Made by a program: the position numbers and the translations under genes | NCBI GenBank assembly: GCA_035292685.1 | Contig: DATDPP010000057.1 | Location: forward strand, 1-47,426 | DNA: 47,426 nucleotides | Direction of reading: 5' to 3' | Source of the DNA: JALYNX01 sp035292685 | GTDB taxonomy: Bacteria; Actinomycetota; Acidimicrobiia; Spongiisociales; ZC4RG35 | The notes under the pieces: model-generated | The model's input: the letters and a program-made list of their open reading frames with translations, nothing else | Told to the model about the DNA's origin: nothing | Database searches by the model: none | Shown here: piece after piece, positions 41,751 to 47,426 of the stretch | Position numbering within the stretch: position 1 is the first letter of the stretch | How the letters are laid out: each line of letters opens with the position of its first letter

Positions 41751-42770
41751 ATGACGATTACAACCGACCGCAAGCTCACCACGCAGAAGGCGATTGCCGA
41801 GGCAATCGGCTTGGAGATGGAGGCGGATGACACAGTGCTGGTTATGGGCGAGGACATCGGTGTCTACGGGGGGATCTTTGGAGCCACCCAAGGCCTACTC
41901 GACCGTTTCGGCCCGGAGCGGGTGAGGGACACCCCGATCTCGGAGACCGGGTTCATCGGCGCCGCGATCGGTGCCGCGACCAACGGCCTCCGTCCCATCG
42001 TCGAGCTGATGTTCGTCGACTTTTTCGGGGTCTGCATGGATCAGATCTACAACAACATGGCAAAGATCCACTACTTCAGCGGTGGCAACGTCAAGGTGCC
42101 CATGGTGCTGACGACGGCGGTTGGCGGCGGGTACTCCGACGCCGGCCAGCATTCACAAACGCTTTGGGGGACCTTTGCCCATCTCCCCGGGATGAAAGTG
42201 GTCGTCCCGTCGAACCCCTACGACGCCAAAGGCCTGATGACCGCGGCGATCAGGGATGACAACCCGGTCCTCTACATGTTCCACAAGGGCGTGCTGGGGC
42301 TGGGGTGGATGACCAACAACCCCCGGGCCACCGGATCAGTGCCCGCCGAGGCGTACGAGGTGCCGATCGGGGAGGCAGCCATCGCCCGCGATGGCGACGA
42401 CCTGACAGTGGTCACGGTCGGCCTCTCCGTGCACCGGGCCCTCGACGCCGCCGACATGCTCGAGGACAAAGGCATTTCGGCCGAGGTGCTCGACCTGCGC
42501 TCTCTGGTCCCGCTCGATCGGGATGCGATCGCAGCGAGCGTGGCCAAGACCCGCAAGCTGTTGGTGGTCGACGAGGACTACAAGAGCTTCGGGATGACCG
42601 GCGAGGTGATCGCCACCGTGGTCGAGCGTTCGTTCGACTACCTGGATGCACCACCGATGCGGGTGGCAACGCCCGACACGCCAATCCCCTATAGCCGGCC
42701 CCTCGAGCAGTTCGCCCTGCCCTCGGCTGAGCGGATCGTCGAGGCCGCGGAGCAGCTGGTCCAGGTCTGA
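41751..42770 (+). CDS. acoB: TPP-dependent 2-oxo acid/acetoin dehydrogenase E1 beta subunit
   Basis: 339 residues; AGGAGG before the ATG, 13 bases after the alpha stop. Conserved blocks: VLVMGEDIGVYGGIFGATQG, TPISETGFIGAAIGAA, and the C-terminal VDLRSLVPLD-type stretch (EVLDLRSLVPLDRDAI). The final transketolase C-domain ends with TPIPYSRPLEQFALPS. Pairs with the alpha subunit to build the TPP site at the interface. Next gene 6 bases downstream. Confidence 0.9.
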   Translation: MTITTDRKLTTQKAIAEAIGLEMEADDTVLVMGEDIGVYGGIFGATQGLLDRFGPERVRDTPISETGFIGAAIGAATNGLRPIVELMFVDFFGVCMDQIYNNMAKIHYFSGGNVKVPMVLTTAVGGGYSDAGQHSQTLWGTFAHLPGMKVVVPSNPYDAKGLMTAAIRDDNPVLYMFHKGVLGLGWMTNNPRATGSVPAEAYEVPIGEAAIARDGDDLTVVTVGLSVHRALDAADMLEDKGISAEVLDLRSLVPLDRDAIAASVAKTRKLLVVDEDYKSFGMTGEVIATVVERSFDYLDAPPMRVATPDTPIPYSRPLEQFALPSAERIVEAAEQLVQV

Positions 42771-42776
42771 GAATCG

Positions 42777-43688
42777 ATGGCAACCGACGTATTGATGCCC
42801 GTCCTCACCGAACCCGGTGAGGACGGGGTCGTTACGGCTTGGTTCGTGGATGAGGGCCAACTGTGTGAGGCCGGTCAGCTGATCGCCGAGATCCAGGTGC
42901 AGAAGGTGGCCGAGGGGGTCTACACAGATGAAGCAGGGGCGGTGGCGGGGCTGGTCCCCATCAACGCCCCTGTGCCTCAGGGTGAGGCGATCTGTCGGAT
43001 CGTGGCCGCCGAAGAGGTGGGCGTCGACATCGATGTTGTGGCCTCGGCCGGCAGCCAGGGAACCGCACCGGAGATGGCCGGTTTACGGACAGTCATCGCC
43101 CGAAACCTGAGACGAGGGCATCTGGAAACCGCGCCTGTGACCCTCACCTCTGAGGTCGATCTCGGCTCGGGACTACCCGAGCACATGACCGCAGTGGTGA
43201 TCAAGGCAGTGGCGATTGCCCTGAAGGAGCATCCAGGGCTGAACGGCACCCGCGATGGTGATCGTTTCACCCCCGCTGAGGCAATCAATGTCGCGGTGGC
43301 GATACAGACCGAGGATGGCCTGGTTGCGCCGATTGTGAGGAATCCTGGCGATCACACCGTGGCAGAGATCCACGAGGAGATCCGGGTACTGGCGGAGCGA
43401 GCCCGGAATCGGGAGCTGGCAATGGCCGACTACGAGGGTGGGACTTTCTCGGTGAGCAATCTCGGGAGTTACGGAGTGGACGGGTTCACCCCGATCATCA
43501 ACCTGCCCCAGGTGGCCATCCTGGGGGTGGGGGCAGTGCGGCGGGTTCCTGTCATCTCCGACGGTGGGACGGTGACCGAGGGGTCACGCGTGGTGCTGTC
43601 GCTGACCTTCGATCACGCCTTCATAGACGGGGTGCCAGCCGCGGAGTTCTTGCGCCGGGTAGGCAAATACTTGGGCTCCGGAGGTTAG
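42777..43688 (+). CDS. acoC: Compact 2-oxo acid dehydrogenase E2 (lipoyl acyltransferase) without subunit-binding domain
   Basis: 303 residues. An N-terminal lipoyl domain (1-78) has the lipoylated Lys43 in EIQVQKVAEGVY. A catalytic acyltransferase domain begins near residue 100 (AGLRTVIARNLRRGH) and ends with DHAFIDG (His280, Asp284), the active-site motif usually DHRxxDG. Between them only about 20 residues remain: the E3/E1-binding peripheral domain and the long Ala-Pro linkers of typical E2 (over 400 residues) are missing. No dihydrolipoamide dehydrogenase gene follows. The E2 core may recruit E1/E3 in another way, or use a shared E3 encoded elsewhere. Confidence 0.85.
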   Translation: MATDVLMPVLTEPGEDGVVTAWFVDEGQLCEAGQLIAEIQVQKVAEGVYTDEAGAVAGLVPINAPVPQGEAICRIVAAEEVGVDIDVVASAGSQGTAPEMAGLRTVIARNLRRGHLETAPVTLTSEVDLGSGLPEHMTAVVIKAVAIALKEHPGLNGTRDGDRFTPAEAINVAVAIQTEDGLVAPIVRNPGDHTVAEIHEEIRVLAERARNRELAMADYEGGTFSVSNLGSYGVDGFTPIINLPQVAILGVGAVRRVPVISDGGTVTEGSRVVLSLTFDHAFIDGVPAAEFLRRVGKYLGSGG

Positions 43689-43691
43689 GTC

Positions 43692-44012
43692 TCAAGAAGA
43701 ATCGCCGGCCGGGGTCCCGTTGATGCGATCGAGTAGCTCCTGATCGATCATCGTTCGGTACTCGGGGTGATGCTCGATCCAGGCGGAAATGAAAGGGCAA
43801 ATGGGCACGATCGTGCCGCCCTGGGCTTGGACGTCGTCGAGTGCAAAACGGGCCAACGCCGAACCCACTCCCTTGCCTTCGTACTCGGTGTTCACCTTGG
43901 TGTGGACGAAGATGTGACGACCGGCCCGTACCTGATAGACGGCGACCCCGACCACCTCGCTGTCGACTTCCGCCACGTATCGGTGCTCCTCGGAGTCGTC
44001 CCGGAACTGCAC
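43692..44012 (-). CDS. GNAT-family N-acetyltransferase (YjdJ-like)
   Basis: 106 residues from GTG 44012. Short GNAT proteins of this type carry HIFVHTKVNTEYEGKGVGSALARFAL, where the acetyl-CoA loop is EGKGVGSAL (about residue 45), and end with IVPICPFISAWIEHHPEY. The annotated GTG has only a weak Shine-Dalgarno, whereas AGGAGG at 44056-44061 is spaced 7 bases from an in-frame ATC at 44048, so the true N-terminus may be 12 residues longer with a non-standard start. Substrate unknown. Confidence 0.78.
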   Translation of the reverse strand: MQFRDDSEEHRYVAEVDSEVVGVAVYQVRAGRHIFVHTKVNTEYEGKGVGSALARFALDDVQAQGGTIVPICPFISAWIEHHPEYRTMIDQELLDRINGTPAGDSS

Positions 44013-44131
44013 GTCGACGGCTTTCTCGTTACTGGCTGCAGCGGTGATCTCTGAACCTCCTACCTGCGACGGACCCTACTTTGGTTGGCACCCGGGGGTG
44101 ACCACTCTGACCGCCGGATCATTGGCAAGGC

Positions 44132-44524
44132 TCAGTGATGCTCGGCCGCCTCGGCCTCCATCTTGGTGCGATGGACGGTGCCGGCGGGGTGCTCCGGAGG
44201 TGAGTAGATCGAATATAGCTTGACGTCCTCGCTGCCGGTGTTGACCACGTTGTGCCAAACCCCGGCGGGAACGATCACGGCCCAATCGTCTTCCACCTCG
44301 TGGGTTTCATCCACCGCCTCCTGACTGCGGCCGAATTCAACCCGGGCCTGGCCCTGCTCGAAACGAAGGAACTGGTCTCGATTGTGATGAGACTCCCACC
44401 CGATCTCCTCACCCGGAAGCAGACGCATCAGGGTCAGTTGGGCATGATCACCGGTGTGGACGACCGTCCGGAAGTTGGTGTTGTCGAGAGTTAGTTTGTT
44501 GATGTCCTCCAGCCATCCAATCAT
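44132..44524 (-). CDS. Cupin-domain protein
   Basis: 130 residues from ATG 44524 with AGGAGGGG upstream; a longer frame running to 44806 overlaps the next gene and is rejected. The cupin barrel motif is GWESHHNRDQFLRFEQGQARVEF, with metal ligands in ESHHNRDQ and a second His in VPAGVWHNVVNTG. Such single-cupin proteins can be mannose-6-phosphate isomerase-like or simple sensors; substrate not assignable. Follows the coiled-coil gene by 25 bases in the same direction. Confidence 0.8.
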   Translation of the reverse strand: MIGWLEDINKLTLDNTNFRTVVHTGDHAQLTLMRLLPGEEIGWESHHNRDQFLRFEQGQARVEFGRSQEAVDETHEVEDDWAVIVPAGVWHNVVNTGSEDVKLYSIYSPPEHPAGTVHRTKMEAEAAEHH

Positions 44525-44549
44525 GGTCCCCTCCTGCTCGGCGTCGTGC

Positions 44550-44822
44550 TCATTCTTGATGATCGGGGGTGGTGCTCTCGTCGTCACCACCAGTTGCCCA
44601 TCGCTCCCTGGCAGCGGCAACCCCTTTATCAAGGACCTTGGCCAGCTCATGGGCGGCAGCTTTGGCCGACTCCAGGGCACTCGTTCGATCCTCCTTGGTG
44701 GTATCCCAGGCCGATTCGACGGCGTCCACTGTCCGGTCGAGGGCCTCCTGGGCCTCATCCACCCACCGACTGCGGGACACATCGCCCGATTCGGTGGGTT
44801 CGTCATGATTGTTGCTTGTCAT
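44550..44822 (-). CDS. Small acidic coiled-coil protein
   Basis: 90 residues; AGGAGT before the ATG. Almost entirely helical and charged (DEAQEALDRTVDAVESAWD, SALESAKAAAHELAKVLD), without Cys or a hydrophobic span. No recognised family. It may be a phasin- or apolipoprotein-like helical bundle, though this is a guess. The order membrane protein, this gene, cupin runs on the same strand and could be one transcript. Confidence 0.65.
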   Translation of the reverse strand: MTSNNHDEPTESGDVSRSRWVDEAQEALDRTVDAVESAWDTTKEDRTSALESAKAAAHELAKVLDKGVAAARERWATGGDDESTTPDHQE

Positions 44823-44874
44823 TACCTACTCCTAGCTCTTCAGATTTCGATGAGCTTGGGTTGAAGGCGGTCAC

Positions 44875-45324
44875 CTATTTCGGTGAGGCCGCGACACGGG
44901 CAAGCTTCAAGAATTCCACGACGATGGCGATGCCGGTGCCCACGATGCCGATGACCATCACGACTCTTGTGAGCATCTCCCAGTTGAATTCATAAGCAGA
45001 GAAATCGAACGGGAACACCTGATACATACGTATCGTCACGACGATCGTGATCAGGTTCAACCCGATCTGGCACACCGACTTGAACCAGGGAGGGTCGTAA
45101 CCCAGGTACATCGAATTGACCGCGATAGAGGCAAGAAGCGAGAGGTCGATGAGCCACAGCACCTGTCCGAAATCCTCGGTCAGGAAAGGAGGCCAACCCC
45201 AGTCGAGGACGCTGTTGGCAACAAACAGCATCGCCGCGTTTACGAGGATGGCCATCACATAACCGAATCGCCTCGAGGCGGGCCCCACCTTTGGCAATGT
45301 GACTTGCGGCGTTGTTGTACTCAT
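44875..45324 (-). CDS. Hypothetical four-helix membrane protein
   Basis: 149 residues, with four hydrophobic segments (about 20-41, 55-72, 85-103 and 116-137). The segment DPPWFKSVCQIGLNLITIVVT is the most distinctive. No signal peptide beyond the first helix and no recognised family. Divergent from the LLM oxidoreductase gene, separated by 154 bases. Confidence 0.7.
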   Translation of the reverse strand: MSTTTPQVTLPKVGPASRRFGYVMAILVNAAMLFVANSVLDWGWPPFLTEDFGQVLWLIDLSLLASIAVNSMYLGYDPPWFKSVCQIGLNLITIVVTIRMYQVFPFDFSAYEFNWEMLTRVVMVIGIVGTGIAIVVEFLKLARVAASPK

Positions 45325-45478
45325 CTAGACCTCTCAGACCGGCATCTCAGTCAATGGTGGCTACCTGCCGCCCCCGAGAACCAGAGGAAAAGGTCCATGT
45401 TCCGTGGCTATACGGCCCGGGCAGGGTGCCCGGTTATGCTCGGCTCCCGACTTCGTCGAACGCCGGACTGCCCTGATC

Positions 45479-46504
45479 ATGGAACTTGGGATCACCACAT
45501 TCGCCGAGACCTACGCCGATCCGCTGAGTGGGGAGACGATCAGCCACGGCGAGCGGTTACGTCAGGTCCTCGATGAGATCGTCCTGGCCGAAGAGGTCGG
45601 GCTCGATGTCTACGGGGTGGGAGAGCACCATCGGCCCGACTTCGCTTCCTCTTCGCCGGCAGTGGTGTTGGCGGCAGCCGCGGGAAGGACCCACCGGATC
45701 CGTCTCTGCCCGGCGGTGATCATCCTCAGTACCGCCGACCCCGTTCGCACCTTCCAGGACTTTGCCACTCTCGATCTGGTCTCTTCGGGGCGGGCCGAGC
45801 TCTTGGTTGGTCGAGGGTCTTTCATCGAGTCCTTCCCCCTCTTCGGTTACTCCCTCGCCGACTACGACGAGTTGTTCAGTGAGAAGCTCGACCTGCTGTT
45901 GGCGATCCGGGACAATGAGCGGGTCACCTGGTCGGGAAAGCATCGGGCTCCTATCCGAGACCAGCCGATCTATCCCCGCCCCCAACAGGACCCATTGCCG
46001 GTCTGGGTGGGGGTTGGAGGCACTCCCGAGTCGATCGTCAGGGCCGCCACCAGGGGGCTTCCGGTCGCCCTGGCCATCATTGGGGGCGATCCCGCCCGGT
46101 TCTCCTCCTTCGCCCAGCTCCACCGTCGAGCGTTGGTCGAGTCGGGATACGACCCTGCCAAGGTCCCACTCGCGGTTCATGCTCATGGCTATATCGGCGA
46201 TGACTCCGAACAGGCCGCCGACGAGTACTACCCCTCCTACGCAGTGGCGATGTCCACGATCGGGCGGGAGCGGGGCTGGGGATCAATGACTCGCCAGCAA
46301 TTCGACATGATGCGCGGCCCTGCGGGGTCACTGGTCCTGGGTGACGTCGAGGAGGTGGCCGCCAAGATCATCAAGATGCGTGACGTCCTCGGGATCGAGC
46401 GCTTCATGCTCCATATCAGTGTCGGCACCCTGCCCCACGACAAGGTGATGCGGGCGATCGAGCTTCTCGGCAGCAAGGTGGCGCCAATCGTCAACGGTGT
46501 CTGA
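45479..46504 (+). CDS. LLM-class flavin-dependent oxidoreductase
   Basis: 341 residues from ATG 45479; an upstream start would add 25 residues without family similarity. The bacterial luciferase-like fold is shown by VYGVGEHHRPDF, RLCPAVIILSTADPVRTFQDFA and LVGRGSFIESFPLFG. Members use FMN or F420 to oxidise organic substrates; actinobacteria often use F420, but the cofactor cannot be told here. The substrate is unknown. No linked reductase gene. Confidence 0.87.
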   Translation: MELGITTFAETYADPLSGETISHGERLRQVLDEIVLAEEVGLDVYGVGEHHRPDFASSSPAVVLAAAAGRTHRIRLCPAVIILSTADPVRTFQDFATLDLVSSGRAELLVGRGSFIESFPLFGYSLADYDELFSEKLDLLLAIRDNERVTWSGKHRAPIRDQPIYPRPQQDPLPVWVGVGGTPESIVRAATRGLPVALAIIGGDPARFSSFAQLHRRALVESGYDPAKVPLAVHAHGYIGDDSEQAADEYYPSYAVAMSTIGRERGWGSMTRQQFDMMRGPAGSLVLGDVEEVAAKIIKMRDVLGIERFMLHISVGTLPHDKVMRAIELLGSKVAPIVNGV

Positions 46505-46545
46505 GAGCTGGCGCCGTGGGACTTACAGAGGGACGCTCCTCCGGG

Positions 46546-47236
46546 TCAGGACGACGCCATGGTGGCGGCGAAGCCAACCACCGTGAACACCCCGGCCAGG
46601 GCCCCTCCACGGTCGAAGGCGTAGGGCATCAGCGAGTTGGTCAACATGGCCAGCAGACCGCCTGCCGCAAGGGCGGCGGCGCGGTCGCCGCTCGCGCCCA
46701 TCAGGTCGGACAGCCCGTATTCGAGCCCGGCGGCAACACCGCACGCCACGAGGACAACTCCCCACATGGCAAACATCCGCCGCACCTTCCAGCCCGAGGT
46801 GGCGAGATCGGCAGAAGGGGCCAGGGCCTGTGGGACGTTGGAGATGAACACCGCCGCCAGGAACGCCGAGCTGACCTGGCCTGCAGGAGTTGGATTCCGA
46901 GGATCAGCGATTCGGGGACTCCGTCGACAACCGAACCGACGACGATCCCGAGGGGCGCCGGGCCGGATCCTTTCTCCTCTCCGAACCGGGCCTCGACGAT
47001 CCGGTCGCTGATCACGAAAATTGCGGCGCCGATCAGGAGCCAGAGTGCGAGCTCATCAGGGGGAGACCCTCGCCTTGTGGGATGAGGTCGTAGGCGATGG
47101 CGCTGATGAGGGCACCGGCGCCGAACCCGGCGAGGCACCCGATGACCCTCTGGGGCACCGTCACCTTGTACACGATGAGCCCGCTCAGGAGGAGGGATGA
47201 CTGGGCGGCTATACCGAGCAAAACTGCCTTCCACAT
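46546..47236 (-). pseudogene. ZIP-family metal transporter, frame broken twice
   Basis: The ATG at 47236 is preceded by GAGGAAGG. Frame one gives MWKAVLLGIAAQSSLLLSG and AGFGAGALISAIAYDLIPQG; it changes near 47060 to DELALWLLIGAAIFV, then VDGVPESLILGIQLL; near 46880 it changes again to FISNVPQALAPSADL and ends at 46546. Adding one C to the C-run at each break restores about 230 residues with seven or eight membrane spans. DGVPES and SNVPQALA take the place of the HNxPEG-type metal motifs of ZIP transporters. It lies 13 bases after the channel gene. Both breaks could be consensus errors. Confidence 0.7.
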
Positions 47237-47249
47237 CGGACCTTCCTCC

Positions 47250-47426
47250 TCACTCCTCGCGGGCTTCGCTTGTCGGGCCAGCGGTCGACCACCGGGCGGG
47301 CCGCCAAACGGTAATGACTTTGCCGACCGCGGTGATCAGGAAGAGCTGGCCGATCAGCATCTCGGCCACTGTCACCGTCTGTCCCGGGTTTGCGGCCGGC
47401 ACCAGGTTGCCGAAACCCGTCGTGGT
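47250..47426 (-). CDS. Potassium channel-like pore protein (C-terminal part)
   Basis: The window edge cuts off the 5' end. The visible 58 residues are TTTGFGNLVP (a selectivity-filter variant of T-V-G-Y-G-D) followed by a pore-lining helix (EMLIGQLFLITAVGKVITV) and the basic cytoplasmic end RPARW. Architecture fits a small two-helix Ion_trans_2-type channel. It is followed by the ZIP-like gene on the same strand. Confidence 0.72.
   Translation of the reverse strand, partial: TTTGFGNLVPAANPGQTVTVAEMLIGQLFLITAVGKVITVWRPARWSTAGPTSEAREE

Noticed and set aside
44132..44806. Longer cupin gene starting at 44806
   Set aside because: It would overlap nearly all of the coiled-coil gene in another frame, and a strong Shine-Dalgarno supports ATG 44524.
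1..47426. tRNA, rRNA, CRISPR array, prophage or insertion sequence
   Set aside because: No cloverleaf with conserved TTCGA loop, no repeat-spacer array, and no transposase, integrase or phage structural motif was recognised by eye; a covariance-model scan would be decisive.

Overview
The window is high-GC, densely coded bacterial DNA with many GTG and TTG starts, frequent ATGA/GTGA/TTGA gene overlaps and starts that look leaderless. The family mix points to an actinobacterium: alpha/beta-hydrolase fused to a class III cyclase, DUF1876, DUF4242, DUF5661, DUF3558-like, and a LexA box of the GAAC-N4-GTTC type. I infer an uncultured member near the Acidimicrobiia. That placement rests on the gene mix, not on a marker-gene tree. 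No rRNA, tRNA, CRISPR array, prophage or insertion sequence was recognised.

Layout. 1-4.8 kb (+): 3' end of a GH94/cyclic beta-glucan synthase-type gene, a small DUF6116-like membrane protein, a hydrolase-cyclase fusion, an SPFH/band-7 protein and a small membrane protein. 4.8-8.3 kb (-): a dimethylglycine/sarcosine dehydrogenase-like flavoprotein and a short MgtE-like transporter. 8.4-12.2 kb: a secreted PhoX/DUF839-like protein, a lipase-like hydrolase and a frameshifted lipoprotein. 12.3-15.6 kb (-): a tightly overlapping operon of CPBP protease, a second hydrolase-cyclase and an MFS transporter. 15.7-18.6 kb: a methyltransferase remnant, dinB with an SOS box, and divergently an XRE regulator plus nucleotidyltransferase pair that resembles a toxin-antitoxin module. 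18.7-24.8 kb (+): response regulator, histidine kinase, HtrA-like protease, MoxR ATPase, DUF58 and VWA proteins, probably one envelope-stress unit. 24.8-28.7 kb (-): a polyamine-type ABC importer (potD-B-C-A order). 28.9-36.3 kb: small conserved proteins, an MDR dehydrogenase, an SQR-like flavoprotein coupled to a P-type cation ATPase, a decayed PEP-mutase/isocitrate-lyase-like gene and a DUF1761 membrane protein. 36.3-39.1 kb (-): a zinc-ribbon protein and Lon. 39.4-43.7 kb (+): DUF5661 and an acoX-acoA-acoB-acoC-like 2-oxo acid (acetoin) dehydrogenase operon without an E3 gene. 43.7-47.4 kb: GNAT, cupin, a coiled-coil protein and a membrane protein, an LLM oxidoreductase, a frameshifted ZIP transporter and the end of a potassium-channel-like protein.

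The points most worth a second look are: (i) the XRE/nucleotidyltransferase pair with its own promoter and palindrome, back-to-back with an SOS-boxed dinB; (ii) two hydrolase-cyclase fusions, one of which has lost the hydrolase nucleophile serine, suggesting a ligand sensor rather than an enzyme; (iii) an HtrA-like protease in which a Pro-Gly-Leu repeat tail takes the place of PDZ, co-transcribed with MoxR-DUF58-VWA; (iv) a minimal E2 lacking the subunit-binding domain; and (v) three reading-frame breaks each repaired by one added C, which look more like consensus errors than biology, in contrast to two genuinely decayed genes. No stretch over 300 bases is without a gene call, provided the uncertain small gene at 28870-29145 is accepted; without it, 28708-29296 is about 590 bases of weakly coding sequence.
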